Source of the DNA: Taibaiella sp. | GTDB lineage: Bacteria; Bacteroidota; Bacteroidia; Chitinophagales; Chitinophagaceae | Direction of reading: 5' to 3' | Assembly: GCA_019638495.1 (NCBI GenBank) | Contig: JAHBTQ010000002.1 | Span: forward strand, 372,001 to 436,000 | Length of the DNA stretch: 64,000 nucleotides | Part shown: positions 9,414-17,703 of the stretch, one piece after another | Position numbering within the stretch: the stretch's first letter is position 1 | Layout: every line of letters begins with the position of its first letter | Position numbers and translations under genes: made by a program | The notes under the pieces: model-generated | Database searches by the model: none | What the model was told of the DNA's origin: nothing | What the model saw: the letters and a program-made list of their open reading frames with translations, nothing else

Positions 9414-9421
9414 TCAGGCGG

Positions 9422-9429
9422 CAAATCTA
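9422..9429 (-). promoter_or_regulatory. -7 promoter box TAGATTTG
   Basis: On the minus strand this reads TAGATTTG, an exact TAnnTTTG match, 8 nt before the ATG of the CCA-adding enzyme gene. It suggests a very short or absent 5' leader. Confidence 0.5.
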
Positions 9430-9500
9430 ATAATAATCGCTCTCAGCTCGCCGTAACCTATGGCTATGGCCACCAAATAGCGTAACAGAACAAGGCCTTT

Positions 9501-10073
9501 TTACGGGCGGATTACCTCCATTTCGCCACTGTCGTGCAGACGAATGAGGCGAGAAGGTGGTTTTGTGCCGGTGTCATCCTGCCGGTATCGTACAATGTAA
9601 TCTGCTCCCGACTTAATTTCTTCTGAAATTTCGGCAAAAGTGGGCGGAGTGGGCTGGCCACTTACATTGGCAGAGGTTGATACCAGCGGCACGCGCAGTC
9701 GCTTTATCAGCGCCTTGCAGAAAGGGTCGGTGGTGACGCGTATGGCTATGGACCCGTCGGCATTCACAACATTTTCCGGAAAACCGAGCGCATTTTCGTA
9801 GATCACCGTTGTCGGCTTGTCGAAATGCTCAATGATAGAAATAATGTCGGGGTGGGGGGAAGCCACGTATTGAATAACGTCGCGGGCATCAGCAAGGAGA
9901 ATTATCAGGCTTTTTTCTTTAGGTCGTTGTTTTAATGAGAAGACCTTGTCTACTGCCGCTTCGTTCAGCGCGTTGCAGCCGAGTCCCCACACAGTTTCTG
10001 TGGGATACAAGATTACGCCACCGTCGTTAATGGTAGTTAAGCAGTTCTTTATGTCTTGTTCGAAGTCCACCAT
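9501..10073 (-). CDS. tsaC: L-threonylcarbamoyladenylate synthase (Sua5/YciO/YrdC)
   Basis: 190 residues from the ATG at 10073; the reading frame is open further upstream, but that extension has no YrdC features. The core YrdC fold is complete: GGVILYPTETVWGLGCNA near the N-terminus, KQRPKEKSLIILL (the KxR substrate motif), PTTVIYENA, IAIRVT and VSTSANVSGQPTP. The enzyme makes threonylcarbamoyl-AMP from threonine, bicarbonate and ATP, the first step of the t6A37 tRNA modification, in the cytoplasm. The length fits the single-domain TsaC class, without the Sua5 C-terminal domain. It overlaps the 3' end of the upstream glycosyltransferase gene by 25 bp, so the two are likely co-transcribed. Confidence 0.93.
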   Translation of the reverse strand: MVDFEQDIKNCLTTINDGGVILYPTETVWGLGCNALNEAAVDKVFSLKQRPKEKSLIILLADARDVIQYVASPHPDIISIIEHFDKPTTVIYENALGFPENVVNADGSIAIRVTTDPFCKALIKRLRVPLVSTSANVSGQPTPPTFAEISEEIKSGADYIVRYRQDDTGTKPPSRLIRLHDSGEMEVIRP

Positions 10074-11059
10074 AGTAGTTGTTCTGTTTCGATGCCAAAT
10101 GCACACCTGAAATGACCTTGAGGGCATACCCGGCGCCCATGCAGCCCGCAAGGGCGGCAGTAAAGTTTGCCTGTTATTTCCACAACCCGGCCGTTCGGGC
10201 GCAGCGGGCCGAAGCCAAATCCGGGAATTGTAGAACAGAATACGGCAGTCACGGGTGCATTGACCGCAGACGCAAAATGCAGCGGTGCCGAATCGTTCAC
10301 GTAATTCATAACCGCATCGCGCATCAACGACGCAGACTGCAGGAATGACAGGTGGCCACATAAGTTCTGGACCTTTGGAGAACCTGCCCTATTCGCGATA
10401 TCCTGGGCCAGTACCGTGTCGCCGGGTGCGCCAAGCAGGTATATGGCGTAAGAGTCGGGCAATGCCTTTATCAGCTCTATCCATTTTTCTGCCGGAAACT
10501 GTTTGGTAAACCAGACCGATGAAGGCGCTATGCAAATGAACGGCTTCCCTTTGTACTTAGCCGCCGCGGCTTCATCCTCAGCTGAAGGGTATAAGGCAGG
10601 CAGAGAAGCTTTTTCGTTTGTAATGTCGGCAATGAGTAGCTGGTTCCTTTCCACTTCGTGCGTGCGCACCGGGGCGTCGGGACCAGATATAATATGCTCT
10701 ACTTTTCGTGTATATGCGAAGGCAAACGGATTCTTTGTAAAACCTGCCCGGTAAGGTGCACCTGACATCATAGTAATGAACCCGGATGAGCCAAATCTAT
10801 GGGGATTGATCACATGGGTATACCGACGACTTCTTATCTTCAGCGCCAGCTTCACCAGGTTCCTGTTCTTATTACTTCGTTTGTCCCAAACCAGTGTTTC
10901 CCTGACATAAGGATGGTTTTTAAGTAGCCCTTCGTTTCCCTTTCTAACAAGAAAATCAATATCGGCGTCAGGATAGAACTCGTGCAGCTTTTCAGCCAAT
11001 GCCGTAGCAAGCACTACATCGCCCGTGAAGGCCGTCTGGATAATGAGAAATGAGGGCAT
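10049..11059 (-). CDS. Glycosyltransferase family 9 (ADP-heptose:LPS heptosyltransferase-like)
   Basis: 336 residues from the ATG at 11059 (MPSFLIIQTAFTGD), a typical GT9 N-terminus (FLIIQTAFTGDVVLATALAE; GT9 enzymes carry a G-D-V/I motif here). Later features are VNDSAPLHFASAVNAPV (the D-s-x-x-x-H-x-A motif), ALFG-like donor-site loop CSTIPGFGFGPLRP and a Cys-rich end (CRPCGLHGRRVCPQGHFRC). GT9 proteins transfer heptose or related sugars onto lipopolysaccharide at the inner membrane. The true donor in this organism is not known. The 3' end overlaps tsaC. A TACTTTTG box lies 6 nt upstream of the start. Confidence 0.9.
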   Translation of the reverse strand: MPSFLIIQTAFTGDVVLATALAEKLHEFYPDADIDFLVRKGNEGLLKNHPYVRETLVWDKRSNKNRNLVKLALKIRSRRYTHVINPHRFGSSGFITMMSGAPYRAGFTKNPFAFAYTRKVEHIISGPDAPVRTHEVERNQLLIADITNEKASLPALYPSAEDEAAAAKYKGKPFICIAPSSVWFTKQFPAEKWIELIKALPDSYAIYLLGAPGDTVLAQDIANRAGSPKVQNLCGHLSFLQSASLMRDAVMNYVNDSAPLHFASAVNAPVTAVFCSTIPGFGFGPLRPNGRVVEITGKLYCRPCGLHGRRVCPQGHFRCAFGIETEQLLWWTSNKT

Positions 11060-11065
11060 CTGCCG

Positions 11066-11073
11066 CAAAAGTA
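11066..11073 (-). promoter_or_regulatory. -7 promoter box TACTTTTG
   Basis: Minus-strand TACTTTTG, an exact TAnnTTTG match, 6 nt (CGGCAG) before the ATG of the family 9 glycosyltransferase gene. Confidence 0.55.
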
Positions 11074-11135
11074 AACACTGATTGCTTTTGAATTGTTTTA
11101 ACAATAAAAAGATGTGTTATTAAGGCAATTGGCCC

Positions 11136-11143
11136 TAAATTTG
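11136..11143 (+). promoter_or_regulatory. -7 promoter box TAAATTTG
   Basis: Exact TAnnTTTG match on the plus strand, 36 nt before the ATG at 11180. Likely start of transcription for the DUF1573 cluster. No strong -33 element was recognised. Confidence 0.5.
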
Positions 11144-11179
11144 TTTCTCTTGTAAACAATAATTCTAAAAGTGCTGAAA

Positions 11180-11728
11180 ATGAGAAAGATATTCCTCTTA
11201 TCGTGCTTGGTGCTGCTTTCGGGCGGCGTGGTGATGGCTCAAAGCCGTAAAGAACGGAAAAAGAACAAGGAGAAGAGCGAAACAACACAAGCGCCCCTTG
11301 TGATAGAATCTGCCGCAAACGCAACCCCTGCAACAACAGGAGAAGTTCCGGCAACACCTGCAACCACATTAAAGGTAGATGACCTGGAATTCACAGAAGT
11401 TGTTCATGACTTTGGAACCGTGATAGAAGGGCCTGACGCTAAATGCGTTTTCACCTTTGTAAACAAGGGTACCGAACCAATTGTCATTCAGAAGGCACAG
11501 CCTTCATGCGGCTGCACTGTACCTTCTTTCTCAAGCGATCCGGTAGCCCCGGGTGCTACCGGAAAGATAGACGTAGCCTATCATACACAGGGAAAGCCTA
11601 ATGCATTTTCTAAATCAATTACAGTGGTATCAAATGCCGGGACTAAAATGCTTACAATAAAGGGCACTGTTGAAAAGGCGCCTACAAGCTCAGTTCCTGA
11701 GAATACCTCAATGATGAAAACCAATTAA
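11180..11728 (+). CDS. DUF1573 secreted protein, paralogue 1
   Basis: 182 residues. The ATG at 11180 starts a clear signal peptide (MRKIFLLSCLVLLSGGVVMAQ). A charged, low-complexity linker follows (KERKKNKEKSE, then Ala/Thr/Pro). The DUF1573 domain covers ~70-165: VHDFGTVIEGP, FTFVNKGTEPIVI, the conserved PSCGCTVP and a GTV-type last strand. DUF1573 is an Ig-like (ASPM/Hydin-type) fold of unknown role, predicted periplasmic or outer-membrane associated. It is the first of three tandem paralogues, 29 bp before the next. Confidence 0.9.
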   Translation: MRKIFLLSCLVLLSGGVVMAQSRKERKKNKEKSETTQAPLVIESAANATPATTGEVPATPATTLKVDDLEFTEVVHDFGTVIEGPDAKCVFTFVNKGTEPIVIQKAQPSCGCTVPSFSSDPVAPGATGKIDVAYHTQGKPNAFSKSITVVSNAGTKMLTIKGTVEKAPTSSVPENTSMMKTN

Positions 11729-11757
11729 TTCCGAAACTTAAAACAGAAGAGTCTGGT

Positions 11758-12273
11758 ATGAAGAAGTTTTTTCTTGTTTTTGCAGTTGCATCTTTTGCAG
11801 CAGTTGTTACAAAGGCGCAGGCGCTTAAAGCAAATCCTACTCCGCCTCCGGCACAGTCAATGCTGAAGCCTCCTACACCTCCGCCGCCACCGCCGGTGCC
11901 GGTAAACAATCCTAATGCAGGAAAGTTCCAGTTTAAGGAGGAAACCCATGACTTCGGTACCGTTCCGGAAGGCCCATTGGCAGAATACGACTTCGAGTTT
12001 GAAAATACAGGCAAGGAGCCGATCGTAATCCAGGAGGCTCACGGATCCTGCGGATGCACCGTCCCGAAATGGCCCACGGAACCTATTCTGCCCGGCAAGA
12101 AAGGAGTCATTCACGTGGCATATAACAGCGCGGGACGTCCCGGACCAATAAGCAAGGAAGTGACGATAAACTCAAATGCACAGCAGTCACCTATGGTGCT
12201 TCATATTCGTGGAAACGTTACTCCGAAGCCAAGCGAGCCTACACCGGCACCTGCTGCTCCGGCGCACAATTAA
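11758..12273 (+). CDS. DUF1573 secreted protein with proline-rich linker, paralogue 2
   Basis: 171 residues. Signal peptide MKKFFLVFAVASFAAVVTKAQ. Between the signal and the domain lies a proline-rich spacer (residues ~24-55, with a run of six prolines), which differs from the charged linker of paralogue 1. The DUF1573 domain has THDFGTVPEGP, YDFEFENTGKEPIVI and GSCGCTVP. The C-terminal tail is again Pro/Ala-rich. The Cys pair of SCGC is conserved in all three paralogues. A strong hairpin terminator lies directly downstream, separating it from paralogue 3. Confidence 0.9.
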   Translation: MKKFFLVFAVASFAAVVTKAQALKANPTPPPAQSMLKPPTPPPPPPVPVNNPNAGKFQFKEETHDFGTVPEGPLAEYDFEFENTGKEPIVIQEAHGSCGCTVPKWPTEPILPGKKGVIHVAYNSAGRPGPISKEVTINSNAQQSPMVLHIRGNVTPKPSEPTPAPAAPAHN

Positions 12274-12291
12274 ATCGTCTTTAAATATGTT

Positions 12292-12322
12292 AAAAGAGTT
12301 GGCCCGTGCCAACTCTTTTTTT
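12292..12322 (+). terminator. Rho-independent terminator
   Basis: Stem AAAAGAGTTGGC (12292-12303), loop CCGT, and arm GCCAACTCTTTT followed by a T-run. It ends the transcript of the first two DUF1573 genes. Because of it, the third paralogue probably has its own promoter or is expressed by read-through. Confidence 0.92.
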
Positions 12323-12355
12323 AGAAATGGCATTTCAATAGACAAAATCTAACTA

Positions 12356-12811
12356 ATGAAGAAATTACTGATAGCACTTTTGACACTGGGAACTATTTCC
12401 TCTGTTCCCGTTATCGCACAGACTAAGCAGGAAGCTGCACAGGGACCGCTGTTCAAATTCCTTGATGGTGAGACACACGATTTCGGAACCATTAAACGTG
12501 GCCCGGCTGCGCCACATACATTCAAATTCAAAAATGTAGGGACCGAGCCAATTATCGTTATGAACGTTACGCCGTCATGCGGTTGCACCAATGTAGACTG
12601 GAGTAAGAACCCGGTTCTGCCAGGTCAGGAAGGTTATATTCACCTGGAGCTGAAGACTGAGGAACAGCACGGCACTTTCCATAAGGAAGTCTACATTCAG
12701 TCTAACGCCAAGACACCTCATGGCGAGAAGCGATATACGCTTTACATAAAGGGTGTGGCGAAGGATGAGCTAACGCCTGATGACATTAAGAATAATGAAA
12801 AGAAAAAATAG
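12356..12811 (+). CDS. DUF1573 secreted protein, paralogue 3
   Basis: 151 residues with signal peptide MKKLLIALLTLGTISSVPVIAQ. The domain follows almost at once (THDFGTIKRGPAAPHTFKF, GTEPIIVMN, PSCGCTNVDW, YIHLELKTEEQHGTF), without the long linker of the other two. Residue conservation with paralogues 1 and 2 (HDFGT, EPI, SCGCT) shows that all three derive from tandem duplication. The Lys-rich C-terminus (NNEKKK) is unusual among the three. Function unknown. Confidence 0.9.
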   Translation: MKKLLIALLTLGTISSVPVIAQTKQEAAQGPLFKFLDGETHDFGTIKRGPAAPHTFKFKNVGTEPIIVMNVTPSCGCTNVDWSKNPVLPGQEGYIHLELKTEEQHGTFHKEVYIQSNAKTPHGEKRYTLYIKGVAKDELTPDDIKNNEKKK

Positions 12812-12815
12812 TATC

Positions 12816-12852
12816 AAATAACAAAGGCTGCGTATTGCAGCCTTTGTTATTT
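12816..12852. terminator. Bidirectional hairpin terminator
   Basis: 16-bp perfect inverted repeat (AAATAACAAAGGCTGC with its complement at 12837-12852, 5-nt loop). It lies between the convergent DUF1573 paralogue 3 and the 108-residue gene, whose stop codon is inside the second arm. Confidence 0.88.
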
Positions 12853-13177
12853 ACGGGTTGATCAGTTTCGTGCTCAACTTCTCTAAAATCCTGGAAGATG
12901 TAATGTCGGCCGTCGCGCCATAACCTGTAACAAGTATACCCTTGAGGCCGCTTCCGGATTCAATGGCGTATACTACTGCCTCATCCGCCGGATCAGAGTC
13001 GCCCTCGTATCGGTATACATGCACAATGTCAAAATCTTCAGCGCCCAACATGGTGTCTGTATTATTGATATTGCAGATCAGATGCTCTCCTACAAGATTG
13101 AAATCGACATTATAGCCTCTGTGCCTCAGTTTGTCGATAGCTTCAGTTACCGTGGCATAGTGATAATTTTCTTCCAT
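12851..13177 (-). CDS. Small Bacteroidota domain protein (so-called PRPP-synthetase-like), stand-alone
   Basis: 108 residues covering the same domain as the N-terminal half of the fusion at 5519-6250: RHRGYNVDFNL, EDFDIVHVYRYEGDSD, DEAVVYAIESGSGLKG, LVTGYGA and a final ILEKL. No signal peptide, membrane segment or nucleotide-binding motif is visible. Databases often call members phosphoribosylpyrophosphate synthetase; the true enzyme is about 310 residues with a PRPP loop, which is absent here. Function unknown, probably cytoplasmic. Monocistronic, ending at a shared bidirectional terminator. Confidence 0.85.
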   Translation of the reverse strand: MEENYHYATVTEAIDKLRHRGYNVDFNLVGEHLICNINNTDTMLGAEDFDIVHVYRYEGDSDPADEAVVYAIESGSGLKGILVTGYGATADITSSRILEKLSTKLINP

Positions 13178-13300
13178 TGCTTTTCGTTTTATGGTGAATC
13201 AATGTGGTTTCCTAATAGTAAAGTTACTTCAGCACAATAGCTGAAACGTTACATAAACCACATGTTCGCAGAAAATTAACGGAGCAATTTTCTACGCAGA

Positions 13301-14116
13301 TCAGTACTGCTCTTTCTCGCTTGGGAAGTCTTTTGACTTCACATCGCCAATGTATTGCTTTGTTGCATTCGATATTTCCTCGTACAAATTCAGGTAGCGG
13401 CGCAGGAAGCGAGGCGAAAAATCTTTTGTTATTCCCAGCATGTCATGCATTACCAGCACCTGCCCATCTACGCCGCCGCCGGCTCCTATACCTATAACAG
13501 GAATCCGGAGTTCACTGGCTACCCGCGCACCTAATGCAGCCGGTATCTTCTCCAGAACCAGGCAGAAAATGCCTGCTTCTTCGAGCGCATGCGCATTCTT
13601 TATCAGGCGTTCTGCTTCTTCCTCTTCTTTTGCTCTTACAGTGTAAGTTCCGAATTTATATATCGATTGGGGGGTGAGCCCCAGGTGACCCATCACGGGC
13701 ACACCGGCGCCTACAATACGTTTAATTGATTCGCATACTTCGTCGCCTCCCTCTAGTTTTATGCCATGTGCTCCCGCCTCTTTCATTATGCGGATGGAGG
13801 AATTGAGCGCCTCCTTGCTATTGCCCTGGTATGACCCAAACGGCAGATCTACGATCACAAGGCAGCGAAGACAGGCGCGCACCACGCTCTGGGCATGGTA
13901 GATCATCTGGTCGAGTGTAATGGGTAGGGTAGTCTCGTGGCCGGCCATCACATTGGATGCGGAGTCGCCAACTAGTATCACATCTATGCCTGCGTCGTCA
14001 AATATGCGGGCCATGGAAAAGTCATATGCCGTAAGCATGCTTATCTTTTCGCCACGCATTTTCATTGACTGCAGGGTATTGGTCGTAACCCGTTTTACTT
14101 CTCCGTGAACTGACAT
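13301..14116 (-). CDS. panB: 3-methyl-2-oxobutanoate hydroxymethyltransferase
   Basis: 271 residues, full length. Makes ketopantoate from 2-oxoisovalerate and methylene-tetrahydrofolate, the first committed step of pantothenate and coenzyme A synthesis, in the cytoplasm. Diagnostic features: [56 protein letters not shown] (metal-binding Asp and Glu residues), [23 protein letters not shown] and PVIGIGAGG. The C-terminal tail after residue ~250 is Lys-rich. No panC or panD lies nearby. The upstream 75 bp carries no obvious -7 box. Confidence 0.96.
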   Translation of the reverse strand: MSVHGEVKRVTTNTLQSMKMRGEKISMLTAYDFSMARIFDDAGIDVILVGDSASNVMAGHETTLPITLDQMIYHAQSVVRACLRCLVIVDLPFGSYQGNSKEALNSSIRIMKEAGAHGIKLEGGDEVCESIKRIVGAGVPVMGHLGLTPQSIYKFGTYTVRAKEEEEAERLIKNAHALEEAGIFCLVLEKIPAALGARVASELRIPVIGIGAGGGVDGQVLVMHDMLGITKDFSPRFLRRYLNLYEEISNATKQYIGDVKSKDFPSEKEQY

Positions 14117-14191
14117 AACTCCTTATTTGAGGTTAACAGGCCTTGGCCGGACTGTAAATGTAAGACGGGCATTCGGTTTTTTTAGTAAGTG

Positions 14192-16228
14192 CTACTGTGC
14201 GAGCCAGTACTTGCGTAGCAGCCATTCGGCCACTGCAAAGGCAAGAATGATAAAAAAGTACCACTTGCGGTCTACCAGGGGCACGTTTTCTGTTTCAGTG
14301 CGAATTACCGGTTTGATCTTTTGATTGTTACTTATAGAGTCAAAAAGCGCAGGAATACCCTGTAGCGTGAAGAATGCGCCGTTATTACGCTTTGCAAGGC
14401 CATAGAGCAGTGAATAATCGGCACCGGTTTCCATTTGCTCAATGGGCGTGCTCTCCACAACGAACGAACCATCTGCAGACATTTCTTTGCCATTAAATGC
14501 CGTATGAGCGCTGTAGGTATAACGGCCCGGTGCATGAATTCCCAGGTTTAATGAGTAGCCGCTGCCTGATCGCTCAAAAGAATAATCTTGCTTTTTGCCG
14601 GAGCTATCCTTGATGGTGATACTTACGTCCGATGTGTTTACTTGTTCATTGTTCGCGTTCAGAACATATGCGCTGAGCGAGACCGGTTCCTGGTCGCTCC
14701 ATATGTGGCGAGCCATCTGAACGTAAAATGGCTTTTCAGTATTGTTGGTACACAGGAAGGCCACTGTTTGGCGAATGCACTCATCTATCACATCGTGTTC
14801 GTCAAAATTCTTGTATTCATACATGCGCCAGCGCCAAAGACCTTCACCTGCCAGGATAGCTGTTGGCACGCGGCCCTGTTGCATACACCATGCGGGCATA
14901 GTGCCTGCCGGGGTTCTTTGCGTGAAAAGTACATTGGTGCCGGGTGCCGCAATTATGTTGCCGGTGTAAGATGTGAGTGGTGGCATCTTATCAGTAACTA
15001 CCTGTATGCGCGGGGGAACAGTAAAGGCGTTAAATGCGGAATGGTAAGTTGCCTGGGCATCATGTATCGGCTGGGCAGCCAACCCGGTATGAGTGAATTC
15101 TCTTAGCGCATTTAGCGCAAGGATATCTGTTTGTCCGGATACAACAAACCACATGGGCTTTCGCGCTGTTTCCAATATCGGCGATATTCTGAACCGTGCA
15201 GATGGCAGCCCATGTAGTATTACGGCATCATAGTCGGCCAGCGATTGAGGGAAGTTTTCGCCTTGTCGAACAACGACTTCGTAAGTTTCCAGGGAACTAA
15301 GTGCCTCTTTAAGGGCATTAATATCAGGGTGAGGAGCAGCGCTCGCAATGAGTATCTTTTTCTTTTCGTCTACTACCTCCACAAAGATATCACGCCTGTT
15401 GTTACCTAAATTCTTTTCGTTTCCGGCATCGGGCAGGGTTATGACGTAATGGTGCAGCCCTGCCTTAGTTGCCTTCACCGTAAATGACAGCGACCGGTCA
15501 AACTTGTCGCCGGAGATCGACACCGGGCTGGTTGCTACATCTTCATTTTCCTCGCGTAAGATGGCCGGGCTGTTATAACCTTTGCAGAGTTCGGCCACCA
15601 CATCCGCTCTTATTTCAAAGGTGCTGTTGAGCGCTACGGTCTTGTTGGAATACGTACGTGCCAGGCGCAGGTCCTTTTCGCGTGTACTATCACCCAATGC
15701 AATTGTGAACAAAGAGCCATTGAAAGTGTACTCACCATATGCCGGGTTCATGCCACGGTTAAACCTTCCATCTGAGGCAAGAACAATCGCGCCAAGATTT
15801 TGTAGTCCAAAATACTCACCGGCCTGGGCCAGGGCATTGGATATGTCTGTTGATTGTCGGTCGTATGTAAAAAGGCTGTCTTTCTGAACATCCGCGCCGA
15901 ACCCCCATGCTACAACGCGGTATTTACCGGACAATTTATCCGCCAGTGCCTCTAATTCGGTACGGTAGGTTGTAGTGTCCTTTCCCAGTGCAGTGCCGGC
16001 CGAGGTTGAATTGTCATGTAGAAAAAGTACGATCGGCTGTTCTGTAGTATGCTTGGTTATGACAATATCAGGCATTAGCGCCAGCAGGGCGGCTGCTAAT
16101 ACCACGATGCCCCGAAGAGACGATGTGAGCCAGGGGTAGGGTACTGCCCGCTTCTTATCCGCACGATAAACAAAAAGGGCTGCAATAAGGGCAATAACGA
16201 TGGCAATGAGCCAGTACATCCATTGCAT
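14192..16228 (-). CDS. Membrane protein with von Willebrand factor A-like region
   Basis: 678 residues. Two N-terminal membrane helices (about residues 4-21 and 37-53) and one near the C-terminus (WYFFIILAFAVAEWLL) anchor a large periplasmic or extracytoplasmic part. Residues ~65-190 look like a degenerate VWA fold: VLFLHDNSTSAG replaces the usual DxSxS metal site, and IVLASDGRFNRG resembles the later strand. A ThuA/glutamine-amidotransferase-like segment (DYDAVILHGLPS) follows. The layout resembles Bacteroidota BatA-like and related VWA membrane proteins, but no MoxR or other Bat genes are adjacent. Function unknown. Confidence 0.75.
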   Translation of the reverse strand: MQWMYWLIAIVIALIAALFVYRADKKRAVPYPWLTSSLRGIVVLAAALLALMPDIVITKHTTEQPIVLFLHDNSTSAGTALGKDTTTYRTELEALADKLSGKYRVVAWGFGADVQKDSLFTYDRQSTDISNALAQAGEYFGLQNLGAIVLASDGRFNRGMNPAYGEYTFNGSLFTIALGDSTREKDLRLARTYSNKTVALNSTFEIRADVVAELCKGYNSPAILREENEDVATSPVSISGDKFDRSLSFTVKATKAGLHHYVITLPDAGNEKNLGNNRRDIFVEVVDEKKKILIASAAPHPDINALKEALSSLETYEVVVRQGENFPQSLADYDAVILHGLPSARFRISPILETARKPMWFVVSGQTDILALNALREFTHTGLAAQPIHDAQATYHSAFNAFTVPPRIQVVTDKMPPLTSYTGNIIAAPGTNVLFTQRTPAGTMPAWCMQQGRVPTAILAGEGLWRWRMYEYKNFDEHDVIDECIRQTVAFLCTNNTEKPFYVQMARHIWSDQEPVSLSAYVLNANNEQVNTSDVSITIKDSSGKKQDYSFERSGSGYSLNLGIHAPGRYTYSAHTAFNGKEMSADGSFVVESTPIEQMETGADYSLLYGLAKRNNGAFFTLQGIPALFDSISNNQKIKPVIRTETENVPLVDRKWYFFIILAFAVAEWLLRKYWLAQ

Positions 16229-16331
16229 AAGGGCGGCAAGCTAACTAAATTTTTGCGAGTTTGAAGTAGGTGCCAATACCTTCACCCTTTTTTAGCTTTT
16301 TAAGGGATAACTTTACCACTCAAAGACTTAG

Positions 16332-17126
16332 ATGAAGACAATGAGAGCGGTAATTGCAGCCTCGCTGCTGCTGATCAGCAGTAACTGTTTTGCCCAGGCC
16401 GATCTTTTTGGCCCCACCGAAAATAAATCAGCCCGAAGCGGTTTTATTCTTAACGGCAATGTAGGGCTTGACTTTCCCGGCGCCGATATGGCAAAGCGTT
16501 TTAAGCAGTCATTTCGCGTTGGGCCGGCACTCATGTACAAGACTAAGTCAAATTGGCTATTTGGTGCAAAGTTCGACTTCATTGTTGGGAAGAATGTGAC
16601 CGAAGACTCCCTTATGTACAACATCAGGGACAAGTACACTACCTATAGTCAGAATCTATTTGAATTCATCAACAATGACGGACAGCGTATTGGCGTTCCG
16701 GTATATGAGCGGGGCTATGCGGTGGGGCTATCTGCGGGTAAGATCTTTTCGAAGTCGGTGGACCACCCGGATAACGGGTTGACAGTCCTGACAACTGCAG
16801 GGTTCATGCAACACCGTATAAACATTTTCGACAAGGATAAGTCGGTTATGGCACTTCGGGGTAATTATCTTAAGGGCTACGATCGCCTTTCCAATGGACT
16901 CTTTGTGGAGCAGTATGTTGGCTACTCTTATTTTGCTGCAAATAAGCTTGTGAACTTCACCGTTGGGCTTGACTTCCTTGCAGGTTTTACACAGGGTCGT
17001 CGTGACTACTTATATGATGTTATGCGTCCGGATCATGAAAAGCGATTAGACTTGCTTTACGGCTTGCGTGCCGGCTGGTTCATCCCTATGTTCCGCAAAA
17101 AGTCAGAAGAGATGATGTTTGAGTAG
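16332..17126 (+). CDS. Predicted outer-membrane beta-barrel protein
   Basis: 264 residues with a signal peptide (MRAVIAASLLLISSNCFAQ; the ATG at 16341 is an equally good start). The mature part alternates aromatic/aliphatic and polar residues, with Gly-rich turns typical of an 8-stranded barrel: GFILNGNVGLDFPGADM, VGPALMYKTKSNWLFGAKFDF, YAVGLSAGKIF, QYVGYSYFAANKLVNFTVGL. The protein ends EEMMFE rather than in an aromatic residue. No enzyme motif is seen. It is divergent from the VWA-like membrane gene and abuts the next gene tail to tail without a gap. Confidence 0.75.
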   Translation: MKTMRAVIAASLLLISSNCFAQADLFGPTENKSARSGFILNGNVGLDFPGADMAKRFKQSFRVGPALMYKTKSNWLFGAKFDFIVGKNVTEDSLMYNIRDKYTTYSQNLFEFINNDGQRIGVPVYERGYAVGLSAGKIFSKSVDHPDNGLTVLTTAGFMQHRINIFDKDKSVMALRGNYLKGYDRLSNGLFVEQYVGYSYFAANKLVNFTVGLDFLAGFTQGRRDYLYDVMRPDHEKRLDLLYGLRAGWFIPMFRKKSEEMMFE

Positions 17127-17642
17127 CTATGGTTGCGTCATTTTTGCGCTGATTACCTTCTGTTGTACCAGTGCCTTCAGCACCTCATCAACTTCTGAAG
17201 TCTTACATGTGCCTATGAGCACTCGTTTGCCGTCCTTAAGTTCCACCTGTATTCCCTTATTGCCACTGATATTGTAGGCTTTTCCGGTTTTGCCAAACCC
17301 TTTGCGGATACCCCAGCCACCATATTCCTTTAATGGGCTATAAGTGCGTGTGTATACTTTTTCTACCTCATTCCATTGTATATGTTGCTCTTTTCCGTGC
17401 ACTGGTATAAATCGGTAACGTATACCTGTTTCGTTAATTTGAGTGCGGAGGTGCATGATAAGGAAGAATACGAGTATCAATAATGGGAACAGGCTGCCAA
17501 TGGCAATGTCGGTGCCGGTAATGCCGGAGTCTGCAGCTCGAGATTGTATCAGTGTGGCCGAAAGAGGGATGACAAGTGCCGCTATCAACAGCGCCCATAG
17601 CCACCACTGCGTGAATCGTTGTTTTTCTGTAAATGAGGTCAT
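17127..17642 (-). CDS. Membrane protein with bacterial PH-like domain
   Basis: 171 residues. Two hydrophobic segments at about residues 14-30 and 45-66 (WWLWALLIAALVIPLSATLI, then IAIGSLFPLLILVFFLIMHL) precede a soluble half (~75-160) with alternating short strands, IQWNEVEKVYTRTY, GIQVELKDGKRVLIGT and a C-terminal helix. That pattern fits the bacterial pleckstrin-homology-like fold found on small membrane proteins. Function unknown. The gene is tail to tail with the beta-barrel gene. A TAATTTTG box lies 18 nt upstream of the start. Confidence 0.7.
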   Translation of the reverse strand: MTSFTEKQRFTQWWLWALLIAALVIPLSATLIQSRAADSGITGTDIAIGSLFPLLILVFFLIMHLRTQINETGIRYRFIPVHGKEQHIQWNEVEKVYTRTYSPLKEYGGWGIRKGFGKTGKAYNISGNKGIQVELKDGKRVLIGTCKTSEVDEVLKALVQQKVISAKMTQP

Positions 17643-17660
17643 TCGGTATCTTTAGACGAG

Positions 17661-17668
17661 CAAAATTA
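17661..17668 (-). promoter_or_regulatory. -7 promoter box TAATTTTG
   Basis: Minus-strand TAATTTTG, an exact TAnnTTTG match, 18 nt before the ATG at 17642. Confidence 0.45.
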
Positions 17669-17703
17669 AGGAAACCCTTGTTGCGCTATTCAGCATGTAA
17701 TAA

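Noticed and set aside
14192-16228. Calling the VWA-like membrane protein BatA
   Set aside because: The DxSxS metal site is degenerate and no MoxR, BatB or other partner gene is adjacent, so a specific name is not justified.
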